Assembly: GCA_000381585.1 (NCBI GenBank)
Contig: KB906733.1
Coordinates: forward strand, 635,378-699,377
Reading direction: 5' to 3'
DNA: 64,000 nucleotides
Source: Acidobacteriaceae bacterium KBS 83
Lineage (GTDB): Bacteria > Acidobacteriota > Terriglobia > Terriglobales > Acidobacteriaceae
Below, one piece after another: positions 53,919-61,436 of this stretch. Position 1 is the stretch's first letter. Each line of letters begins with the position of its first letter. The notes beneath the pieces were generated by a model. The model was not told the origin of the DNA and searched no databases. It was given only the letters and a program-made list of their open reading frames with translations. The translations under genes were made by a program, and so were the position numbers.

Positions 53919-54485
53919 TTAGAAGATTCGGTACGAGGCACCGACAGCGAATCCGTTCGGCGTCAAACCATTGGGACGGTTAAGAAGCGGCGTGTACGGT
54001 GGGTCGGGCGGTCCGACAAACCCCGGCCAGATCTGATATTCGTACTCGCCGCGAACGTAGATCCGTCGCGTGAGGCGGTAATCAACGCCTCCGCCCAAGG
54101 CGATGTCAAAGTAGGTTCCATGGGCCGCATTGCCGGGAAAGTTGAAGTAGCCCACTCCGAACAGTCCCTTGCCATAGAAGGTGAAGCGCTTGTGGTGATA
54201 GTTGTACCGCGGTCCGATCAGGTAATTGTCCTCGTGAATATCGGACAGCTGATTGAAGCGATGGAACCGCATCTCCGCTTCCGCTCCCAGCCGTGGAGTG
54301 AGATTGTAATCGGCGTATACACCAATCCCGTACAACCGTTGCCAGCCATAATCCGGATCGAAATCCGAGAAAGTTGCCCCAACGTAAAGCTGTTGATTGC
54401 CGCCCTTACCGGCTGGTGCGACCTGGGCTCGACTTATCGTCGGGAGAAGGAGGAGAGCGGCGAATAAAAGGAATTTTTTCGTCAC
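53919..54485 (-). CDS. outer-membrane beta-barrel protein
   Basis: A 188-residue protein with signal peptide (VTKKFLLFAALLLLPTISRAQ) from a GTG at 54485. The strands YVGATFSDFDPDYGWQRLYGIGVYADYNL, GAEAEMRFHRFNQLS and RIYVRGEYEYQIWPGF and the last residue F (SYRIF) fit an OmpA-like or porin-like barrel. It has its own upstream boundary, as a terminator lies at 54527-54548. It has no close sequence likeness to the barrel at 53166. Confidence 0.78.
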   Translation of the reverse strand: MTKKFLLFAALLLLPTISRAQVAPAGKGGNQQLYVGATFSDFDPDYGWQRLYGIGVYADYNLTPRLGAEAEMRFHRFNQLSDIHEDNYLIGPRYNYHHKRFTFYGKGLFGVGYFNFPGNAAHGTYFDIALGGGVDYRLTRRIYVRGEYEYQIWPGFVGPPDPPYTPLLNRPNGLTPNGFAVGASYRIF

Positions 54486-54520
54486 AGGGGTATCTCTCGA
54501 AACAGCCAGATTCCAGATGT

Positions 54521-54548
54521 ACAACAAGGCGGGTCTGCTGACCCGCCT
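54521..54548 (-). terminator. intrinsic terminator of the TonB/M48-like unit
   Basis: AGGCGGGTC and GACCCGCCT (54527-54535, 54540-54548) pair with a TGCT loop; on the minus strand TTGTTGT follows. It stands 72 bases after the M48-like gene stop. Confidence 0.7.
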
Positions 54549-54619
54549 GTCACAGCGTTGGGAAGTGGAACGCGAGGACGACGTTCGTTGCATCGCTCAC
54601 GCGCTAGGATTCGATCAAC

Positions 54620-56392
54620 CTACTGCTGCGGTTGTGCGGCTGGCTGCGCGCTTGCCTGATTCGGCTGAGCGGGCTGCTGCTGCGTGGATGGATCAGCGCC
54701 GGCCGCGCTCTGTGATTGATCATACCGGACTAGTTTGTAATAAACCGGAGTTACTTCAAAGGGCATTTTATCGCGCGCATTGAGCAATACCGGAGCAGAC
54801 GTCTTCAGGGTATACACCTTGTCATCCCAGGCATCGGTCCTGAGACGGCTGCCGAGCGGAAGGGCCGCGATCTGGTCCAGCTTATCCTGATCGAGTTTGG
54901 GAGCCCGCTTTTGCACAGCGATCAGCCAGGGCTGACCAGTGGAATCGAGCATGGAGTCGCCCAGTCGCGGCGTGTTCAGTGCGCTCAACTCTTTCTCGCG
55001 CTGTTGCAGCTGCGCAAAGTAGAGACCGGCGTTGCCCAGCTTGTCCTTGTAGATGGACTTGTCGAGCAGAACGATCGCCTTCTTTGCGGCGTCGACGTCA
55101 TCCACATCGGTGTGATGCATCTGGATGCGCTCGAAGGTGGATTCGTCGGGGAACAGCAGCCGATCATTGAAGGCGTACTTGGTATCGATGTGGTGCCCCA
55201 GCACGATGTGCGCGAGCTGGAAGGAAAGCACAGCGGCCAGCGATTCCTCGGAAGGCAGCGTATCCACCAGACCCTTGCTGAGGATGATGGTGTTGCCCAC
55301 CGCGATCGACTCGAGTGGCGTGGTCAGCATTACGCGGCAGTGCACTGGAGAAGCGAGCTCAATGTTGTTGCCGATGATGATGTTATTCGTTACCTGCTCA
55401 AGAACCTTGTCGAAGTCGCTGGGAGCCGCGAGCAAACCGGCCTGGGTCAGGCGGTCAAGGACGTTCTCCTCGGCTTGCGAGATCCACTCGCGCTGCGCCT
55501 GCAGCGGGCTGACGTCGTCTGAGTTCTGACTCTGATCGGTGACGTCGTCGATCTTGACCGACTCATTGGAGGACTGATGGGTCGGGACCTTGAGCGAGTA
55601 GCCCCAGATCGAAGTGTGGGCCTTGAAGGAGACAGGATGTTCCTTGTCTTTTCTGGAGGTCTCTTCGACGTAAACGCCTACCGGCAACCATACACCAGGC
55701 TGCAAGTTCTGCCGCCAGCTGTCGAAGTGGAAGTAGTCGTTGTCATCGGCTTTGTCGGCCATGTCGCCACCGGTGTAAGTGCCGTTGAAGCGGACCACGT
55801 TGCCGGAGTCGTCATCCACCCAGATACGGCCGGTGAAGCGGCCATTGCCGAGACCCGCCTTTGGATGCACGTCAAACACATCGCAGCGAACCGTTCCGAG
55901 GAATGCCTTTCGGACGGGTATGAAATCGTAATGTTGCTGGTCGAACCCGCTGGGGTCAATGAACATCATCTCCAGGAAGCCGTCCGGCATGTAGCGGACA
56001 TTGCCCGGCAGCAGGCTCTTCGAGAGCAGTCCCATCGCGGCGAGCGAGCCCTTGAACATGCCGTGTGCCGATTCACTGGCCTCACCAGTCGAATAGGACT
56101 TGCCGTAGAAGGACTTGCCGAAGTCCACGCGCTGCAGCATGTACTGGTCGGAGACCGGTACCGCGTAGAGCTTGGCGTCGCCCTTCATGTTTTGTATGTA
56201 GGTCTGGACAAGAGGCGATTTCTGCTGAATCCCCTTAATGGTGATCTTCTCGGCAGCAATGGCTTTCTTGATCAAGGCGTTCTGCTCTGGAGTCAGGGCG
56301 GGAGCTGCAGCAAACTTCTCTTTCTTTGCCTGAGCACTCGTGACGCCAAGCGTCAAGAGCAGAGTTGTCATCCAAAAATTCCGCAGTTTCAT
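54620..56392 (-). CDS. exported M48-like protein with degenerate zinc motif
   Basis: A 590-residue protein with signal peptide (MKLRNFWMTTLLLTLGVTSA). The first 230 residues resemble an outer-membrane lipoprotein-sorting-like beta domain (GRFTGRIWVDDDSGNVVRFNGTY). Around residue 385-400 is LSFQLAHIVLGHHIDTKYAF. M48 peptidases have HExxH in this place (HELAHVVLGHH); here the first His and Glu are Phe and Gln, so zinc hydrolysis is unlikely. The tail is Gln/Ala/Pro-rich. It lies 54 bases after the TonB-family gene on the same strand. A structural or chaperone role is possible. Confidence 0.75.
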   Translation of the reverse strand: MKLRNFWMTTLLLTLGVTSAQAKKEKFAAAPALTPEQNALIKKAIAAEKITIKGIQQKSPLVQTYIQNMKGDAKLYAVPVSDQYMLQRVDFGKSFYGKSYSTGEASESAHGMFKGSLAAMGLLSKSLLPGNVRYMPDGFLEMMFIDPSGFDQQHYDFIPVRKAFLGTVRCDVFDVHPKAGLGNGRFTGRIWVDDDSGNVVRFNGTYTGGDMADKADDNDYFHFDSWRQNLQPGVWLPVGVYVEETSRKDKEHPVSFKAHTSIWGYSLKVPTHQSSNESVKIDDVTDQSQNSDDVSPLQAQREWISQAEENVLDRLTQAGLLAAPSDFDKVLEQVTNNIIIGNNIELASPVHCRVMLTTPLESIAVGNTIILSKGLVDTLPSEESLAAVLSFQLAHIVLGHHIDTKYAFNDRLLFPDESTFERIQMHHTDVDDVDAAKKAIVLLDKSIYKDKLGNAGLYFAQLQQREKELSALNTPRLGDSMLDSTGQPWLIAVQKRAPKLDQDKLDQIAALPLGSRLRTDAWDDKVYTLKTSAPVLLNARDKMPFEVTPVYYKLVRYDQSQSAAGADPSTQQQPAQPNQASAQPAAQPQQ

Positions 56393-56446
56393 TTCCCGGC
56401 TCCTAAGTCAAACTTCCCAAAACTGGTCGTGCTATGAGACACCCTA

Positions 56447-57532
56447 TTATGCCAATTGGAATGTCACGTGAATGAGCGTTGTGTGGTCGACCGGCTGTCC
56501 ATTGCGGATCGCCGGCTTAAACCGGATATTTTCTGCGACGTGCCGTGCTTCTTCATCAAGACCATGGCCCAGGCCATTGACGACGCCGATCACCTCGACC
56601 TGGCCGCTGGCGAGGAACCGCACCTTCAGAGTGACCTCACCCTGGACGCGCGCTTCTTGTGCCTCAGTCGTATATTTCGCCTTTGGCTCAGAGATGACGA
56701 CTGGCGGAGTGAAAGCTGGTTCGGCAGCAGCTTGTGCGACTTGAACGTGCCCAGGTCCACCAACCGCGGGTCCGAAACTGGCGCTCGCAACTGTGCCATG
56801 CCCACCCGGCTTTCCAGTTCCACCAACCACACCGTTGGCAAACCCTGCAGAGGCGACAGCGCCGTGGCTCGTACCACCCGGTACCCCGTTCTTGACGCCA
56901 GCGCCGAAGTCCACACCCTGCACGGTTCCCTTGCGTGCCGCCCCCGCGCCGCTATTCGCGCCAGGCGCTGCGTCAAAGGAGCCGAGCGCGGCAATCGTTG
57001 CCGGCTTGTTGGCGTTCGGGTTCGGAGCTACGCCGTGCGGATCACCGAACCCGCCGGTGGTCGCCTGGGGCTTGGTCTGGTTGTTGGCTACAGGCGTGGG
57101 TTTGTTGCTGGCGAACATGCCTACCTTGGGCGCCGGTGGGGGAGCAACCGCCTTCGGCGGCGCCGGAGGAATGTTCAGAACCGGCTTCGGGACATCCAGC
57201 TTCACCGGTTTGGGCGGTTCGATCTCCGGCTTCGGCGGCTGGATCTTCGGCGGCTCTATCTTTGCAATTTCGATCTTGGGAGGTTGCGGCGGAGCCACAA
57301 CCTTCACTTTCGGCACCTCGACCTTGGGTGGTTTGGGCGGTTCGACGGGGAAAAGAAGCGCATCTGCCTGCATCTTCTTCACCACCACCTGATGGTGAAT
57401 CGCGCCAATGATCAGCAGCAGGATGAGTATGGTCACGTTCGTGACCATACTGGTTGCAAAGGAGCCCCAGCGCTTACCACCGTCGTCCAGCAAACCAAAG
57501 CTCGAATTTACAGAAATCCGTTCAGTCGGCAT
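56447..57532 (-). CDS. TonB family energy transducer
   Basis: A 361-residue protein. One inner-membrane helix (ATSMVTNVTILILLLIIGAIH, about residues 26-46) is followed by a long Pro/Lys repeat (PPKPPKVEVPKVKVV and like) that spans the periplasm, a Gly-rich linker, and a TonB C-terminal domain (VTLKVRFLASGQVEVIGVVNGLGHGLDEEARHVAENIRFKPA). It would carry proton-motive force from ExbB/ExbD to outer-membrane receptors. ExbB and ExbD are not here. The ATG follows AGGGAAC. Confidence 0.9.
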   Translation of the reverse strand: MPTERISVNSSFGLLDDGGKRWGSFATSMVTNVTILILLLIIGAIHHQVVVKKMQADALLFPVEPPKPPKVEVPKVKVVAPPQPPKIEIAKIEPPKIQPPKPEIEPPKPVKLDVPKPVLNIPPAPPKAVAPPPAPKVGMFASNKPTPVANNQTKPQATTGGFGDPHGVAPNPNANKPATIAALGSFDAAPGANSGAGAARKGTVQGVDFGAGVKNGVPGGTSHGAVASAGFANGVVGGTGKPGGHGTVASASFGPAVGGPGHVQVAQAAAEPAFTPPVVISEPKAKYTTEAQEARVQGEVTLKVRFLASGQVEVIGVVNGLGHGLDEEARHVAENIRFKPAIRNGQPVDHTTLIHVTFQLA

Positions 57533-58008
57533 ATGTTCCCTACTCGGCTAACGATCGTGAAAATTGTCGTACGCTGGTTTCCCAGCCCTCCATTGCAATC
57601 TCTGACACGGTCTGCCACTTTCACTTGAGCGGCGCGCTATCGTCTGACAGTCCAGAAATCTGGCAAGGAATTCAATCTCACTCTGGTACGAAAGTACCTC
57701 CGAGTGCTTGAAAGATACCTTGGATTCCCAAGGTATTGCAGTACCCCGAAAGTGGTGCGCAGGAGAGACGTAGGTGTATCGCGATTGCGACCTCGCTTCC
57801 CTGAGAATCCGCTTTCTTTTCGGTCCCTCGCCAGCCTGTTGAAGCTGGCGCCAGCGCGCGAAAACACCTGCGAGCTTGTGCTCCATAATACCGGTGTGAG
57901 ACGGGCCCGGAACATCTACTGGTTGCCCTTTTATAAAGCGTAAACAGATGGTCTCATTGGTAACGGCGAGAAGCCGGGTGGGAATCATCTCATAAACGGG
58001 AGAGTTTC
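57533..58008. other. 476-base gap between TonB-family gene and galE
   Basis: No supported gene. The minus-strand frame at 57548-58168 lacks codon pattern and covers galE. Small hairpins occur: GCTGG-TTTC-CCAGC (57573-57586), in the leader of the TonB gene, and ATACCTTGG-ATTC-CCAAGGTAT (57715-57736). A TATAAA near 57932 may be the galE -10. The hairpin at 57715 lacks a T run on both strands. Confidence 0.5.
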
Positions 58009-58986
58009 TTGAAGATTCTAGTGACGGGCGGTGCAGGCTATATCGGTGGGACGGTTGCACTAAGACTTCTATCAGCCGGGCACAATGTGTTGATTTACGA
58101 CAACTTCTGCCATGGTCACCGGGAACTCGTTCCAGCCGGAACCCGTCTGGTCGAAGGAGATCTGGCAAACCGGGAACGGCTCGAAAGGCTATTTCGGGAT
58201 GAGAAGGTCGATGGGGTTATGCACTTTGCGGCGCTGATCGAGGCCGGCGAAAGCATGAAACACCCCGAGCTCTACTTCCGCAACAACACCGCGTCGACAC
58301 TCACTCTGCTTGAGGCGATGCTCGCCACGCGAGTCGAGCGGTTGGTCTTTTCCTCTACGGCAGCGGTCTACGGCGAACCTGAGAAAACGCCGATCGAGGA
58401 AACGGCCGCACTGTCCCCGACTAACGCCTATGGCGAGAGCAAGCTTCTGGTCGAGCACATGCTGACCTGGCTCAACCGGATTCATGGCCTGCGCTATGCC
58501 AGCCTGCGCTACTTCAACGTTGCAGGCGCGGTCGAGGGCCGCGGCGAGGCTCATGAACCGGAATCGCATCTGATTCCGTTGGTCCTCGATGTTGCGCTCG
58601 GGCGCAGGCAGAGCATCAAGATCTTCGGCAAGGACTATCCGACGCCGGATGGCACCTGTATCCGGGATTATGTGCATGTCGGCGATCTCGCCGGTGCACA
58701 CATCCTCGCGTTTGAGGCGCTCAGTACGCGCTCACGGCTGATCTACAACATCGGCAATGGACAGGGGTTCAGCGTACGCGAGGTTGTGGAATCAGCGCGT
58801 CGTGTCACCGGGCATCCGATTCCTGTGGTCGAAGAGCCGCGCCGGCCAGGAGATCCTGCCGTGCTTGTGGCCAGTTCCAAACGGATCATCGAGGAACTCG
58901 GGTGGAAGCCGCTCTACAGCTCCCTTGACGATATCGTCCGTTCGGCCTGGACGTGGCATCAGCAGCGCTATGGCGGAAAGCACTGA
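58009..58986 (+). CDS. galE: UDP-glucose 4-epimerase
   Basis: A 325-residue extended SDR. It has TGGAGYIGGTVALRLLSAGH (NAD loop), DGVMHFAALIEAGESMKHPELYFRNN, Ser in FSSTAAVYGEPE, YGESKLLVE (YxxxK) and LRYFNVAGA. It interconverts UDP-glucose and UDP-galactose for surface sugars. The start is a TTG at 58009 with GGGAGAG before it; the NAD motif begins directly, so an earlier start is not needed. It stands alone. Confidence 0.94.
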   Translation: MKILVTGGAGYIGGTVALRLLSAGHNVLIYDNFCHGHRELVPAGTRLVEGDLANRERLERLFRDEKVDGVMHFAALIEAGESMKHPELYFRNNTASTLTLLEAMLATRVERLVFSSTAAVYGEPEKTPIEETAALSPTNAYGESKLLVEHMLTWLNRIHGLRYASLRYFNVAGAVEGRGEAHEPESHLIPLVLDVALGRRQSIKIFGKDYPTPDGTCIRDYVHVGDLAGAHILAFEALSTRSRLIYNIGNGQGFSVREVVESARRVTGHPIPVVEEPRRPGDPAVLVASSKRIIEELGWKPLYSSLDDIVRSAWTWHQQRYGGKH

Positions 58987-59114
58987 TGGAGTACGCCAAC
59001 CCGGGCTTAGACTTAAGAATGGTTAGGTTCCGTTCAGTTGATACCAGTCCCGCGAGTTCCAGTGATCTGTCCGGGCATCTGGCGGTTGGCACGAAGCGCG
59101 GCACCTCCTCGCGG

Positions 59115-59210
59115 TCATGCTCCGGGCTGCTCCACCGACTCATGGCAAAGAAGCAGAGGATTCAGGAGAATTGCGATACCTACAAAGAACAAGCCAAGTA
59201 TGGCGCCCAT
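59115..59210 (-). CDS. 31-residue hydrophobic ORF
   Basis: An ATG at 59210 opens 31 codons, MGAILGLFFVGIAILLNPLL then a short polar tail ending PGA. GAGGGGG lies three to eight bases before it. It would form one membrane helix. It is too short for a family match by eye. The strong ribosome site and the neighbouring 57-residue membrane ORF on the same strand are the support. Confidence 0.4.
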   Translation of the reverse strand: MGAILGLFFVGIAILLNPLLLCHESVEQPGA

Positions 59211-59328
59211 ACACCCCCTCTAAATACGCTGGGAAGTCATCCTTGGTTGTAACGCGTTCGTAGGGCCCCAATCTGCCCTCTGTACTCTCGCTCTCACAAT
59301 CGACGGACGAGGAGAGCTGCCAATGGGT

Positions 59329-59502
59329 CTAATCGATGTCTGTGCCCCGTTTCATCGTATTGGCGGCAACCCTCGGGCGCCCGCTCCGCAGGTTTGCGGT
59401 TTCTCTCTGATCCTCTGGACCGCTACTCCATGAATTCCAACACCAAAATGTCAGTCCGATGAGGAGGGCGATCCCAACGCATATTAGGCCGATGATCACC
59501 AT
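59329..59502 (-). CDS. 57-residue small membrane protein
   Basis: ATG at 59502 and TAG at 59329 give 57 residues: one membrane helix at the start (VIIGLICVGIALLIGLTFW), then a polar tail with SSGPEDQRETANLRSGR. A GGAGG stands nine bases before the ATG, a near-perfect ribosome site. It lies downstream of the MFS transporter and its small subunit on the same strand, after the ADOP fragment. I do not recognise the family. The stretch 58987-59114 next to galE shows nothing. Confidence 0.6.
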   Translation of the reverse strand: MVIIGLICVGIALLIGLTFWCWNSWSSGPEDQRETANLRSGRPRVAANTMKRGTDID

Positions 59503-59562
59503 AGCGAGCTACCTCCACTGATACGAGTGGCGGTCCGCCTTGAAGTTTGCCGTCGTTGGGTT

Positions 59563-59637
59563 TTACTCGTGACGCAAAGCAACCGCCGGATCGATCCGGG
59601 AGACGCGCCGGGACGGCCGCGCTTGCAATAGTCCGCT
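59563..59637 (-). pseudogene. 3' fragment of an ADOP/MacB-like permease gene
   Basis: Read to the TAA at 59563, the last codons give SRRVSRIDPAVALRHE, which parallels ASRVDPMVALRYE at the end of the intact ADOP gene at 61437. Only about 25 codons remain; upstream lies the MFS small-subunit stop. The permease was probably cut away by a rearrangement that placed the MFS genes here. Confidence 0.65.
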
Positions 59638-59818
59638 AAGGAGTCTTCATCTGCGCGGGCGGATTGTTTGCCTGCGGCGGATGTGTGAATAGCTTCGCCG
59701 CGTTGAGAGCCGTGTTGTAAACGCCCCAGGCGAGCGGAATGGACACGACGATCCAAGCCGCCGCGATCAGGCTCGGAGGTGTCTTGCATTGCAAAGAGTC
59801 TTTTGTTCCGTGGTTCAT
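59636..59818 (-). CDS. MFS transporter small subunit
   Basis: A 60-residue protein with one membrane helix (PPSLIAAAWIVVSIPLAWGVYNT) and a Pro-rich tail. Small partners with a PPS...AAWIVVxIPLAWGVxxT pattern are found after OFA-type MFS genes, as here, 22 bases past the transporter stop. It probably stabilises the transporter in the inner membrane. Its last codons touch the ADOP fragment. Confidence 0.8.
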   Translation of the reverse strand: MNHGTKDSLQCKTPPSLIAAAWIVVSIPLAWGVYNTALNAAKLFTHPPQANNPPAQMKTP

Positions 59819-59840
59819 GCCATTCTCCCTTTCCGGCCTT

Positions 59841-61217
59841 TCAGTGGGCTGCGGGCATTGCAGTGCTGGGCTGCTCCTTCATCCAGAAACGCTCGGCTAC
59901 CGGGCGCACCAGCAGATTGGCGAAGAAGCCAATCACCAAGAGCCCAGCCATGATCTGCAGGATCAAGGGATACGCCTGCTCGCGGGGCATGTGCATAGCG
60001 ATGTAATGGTCCAGTATCCCGTTTACGATAAGAGGCCCCACGATGCCTGCCACCGACCAGGCGGTCAAGAGGCGACCATGAATCGCGCTCACGTTGTACG
60101 GGCCATACATGTCACGCAAATACGCGGGTATCGTGGCGAAACCGCCACCGTACATGCTGAGCAGCAGGCCAGCGATAAGGACGAAAAGCGCCACGCTATC
60201 CATATGTCGCGTACCCGTGTAGGGCAGCAGGAAGTAAAGAACGGCGCCGGCTGCGAAGAAGATCATGTAGGTTGCCTTGCGTCCGATGAAGTCTGAGCAT
60301 GAGGCCCACACGAAGCGGCCTCCCATGTTGAAGAGGCTGAGAACGCCGACAAATCCGGCGGCGGTCGCGGCCGTCACCTGGCCGTGAAAGAGGTCCTGGA
60401 TCATGGGCGACGCCTGCTCGAGAATCCCAATGCCTGCCGTCACATTGAGCGCCAACACCAGCCACAGGAAGAAGAACTGCGGCGTCCGCATGGCCGTGTT
60501 CACCTCCACGTTGTGAGAGCTGATCATGCCGGACTGACGTGCAGGCGGTGTCCACCCCTCGGGCTTCCAGTCCTGCGGGGGCACACGTACGGTAAAGACC
60601 CCGAACATCATGAAGATGAAATAGAGGATGCCCATGGTCACCCATGCAGCTGGAATGGCCGCGTGACCACCTGCCTTGTAGAAGGCCATGAGATGGGTGC
60701 CCAGCGGCGATCCGATCATGGCCCCGCCGCCGAAGCCCATGATTGCCATCCCAGTGGCTAGGCCAGGACGGTCCGGAAACCATTTGATGAGCGTAGAGAC
60801 GGGCGAGATATAGCCGAGGCCCAGTCCGATGCCTCCGATGACGCCATAGCCGAGATAGATGAGCCAGAGCTGGTGTGTGCTGGCGCCCATTGCGGCGATC
60901 TCAAAGCCCAACCCGAAGCAGCACGCCGAGACGAACATTGCCTTGCGAGGGCCGGCCTTCTCCAGCCACTTGCCGAAAAGCGCGGCGGAGAGGCCCAGCA
61001 CGGCGATAGCAATGAAAAATATGTAGCCGATCTGCTTCAGGTTCCACTGCAAGCCGTCAGCGCCATGCTGCGCCAGAAGCGGGTTTTTGAAGACGCTGAA
61101 GGCGTACACCTGGCCAATGGACAGATGAATCGCGAGGGCAGCGGGAGGCACCAGCCAGCGGCTGAAGCCGGGTGCGGAAACAGTACGAGAGCGATCGAGA
61201 AATGAATGGACGGCCAT
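59841..61217 (-). CDS. OFA-type MFS transporter (oxalate/formate or lactate family)
   Basis: A 458-residue, 12-helix transporter. It opens GFSRWLVPPAALAIHLSIGQVYAFSVFKNPL, a mark of the oxalate:formate antiporter (OFA) family, and has the MFS loop motif in FGKWLEKAGPRKAM and GRFVWASCSDFIGRKATYM. It likely exchanges small carboxylates such as oxalate, formate or lactate. The start MAVHSFLDRS at 61217 has CGGAG before it; the frame runs to 61346, but that part lacks pattern. It is followed by its small subunit. Confidence 0.92.
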   Translation of the reverse strand: MAVHSFLDRSRTVSAPGFSRWLVPPAALAIHLSIGQVYAFSVFKNPLLAQHGADGLQWNLKQIGYIFFIAIAVLGLSAALFGKWLEKAGPRKAMFVSACCFGLGFEIAAMGASTHQLWLIYLGYGVIGGIGLGLGYISPVSTLIKWFPDRPGLATGMAIMGFGGGAMIGSPLGTHLMAFYKAGGHAAIPAAWVTMGILYFIFMMFGVFTVRVPPQDWKPEGWTPPARQSGMISSHNVEVNTAMRTPQFFFLWLVLALNVTAGIGILEQASPMIQDLFHGQVTAATAAGFVGVLSLFNMGGRFVWASCSDFIGRKATYMIFFAAGAVLYFLLPYTGTRHMDSVALFVLIAGLLLSMYGGGFATIPAYLRDMYGPYNVSAIHGRLLTAWSVAGIVGPLIVNGILDHYIAMHMPREQAYPLILQIMAGLLVIGFFANLLVRPVAERFWMKEQPSTAMPAAH

Positions 61218-61436
61218 CCGGTCTCCGTGTGGTGTTGCTTCAACTTGAGGTCGAAGAGTTGAACCACACACCCTACGATGCGCCGCGCGATGCCGTCTAC
61301 CGTTGTTCAGTGATTCTTCACGCAAATTCCCATTCCGGATGGGCACCTCATCATGTCAGCGGAGCCACGAAACGGGTGTGCATCCTCTCCGAGCGCATAT
61401 CTGCAAGCGAGTCTCTCCCGCAGCTCTTCTCCGCGT

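Noticed and set aside
57548-58168. 206-codon open frame on the minus strand
   Set aside because: It covers the 5' end of galE in antisense, has no ribosome site, and its product is rich in Arg, Ser and His without domain pattern, as shadow frames in GC-rich DNA are.
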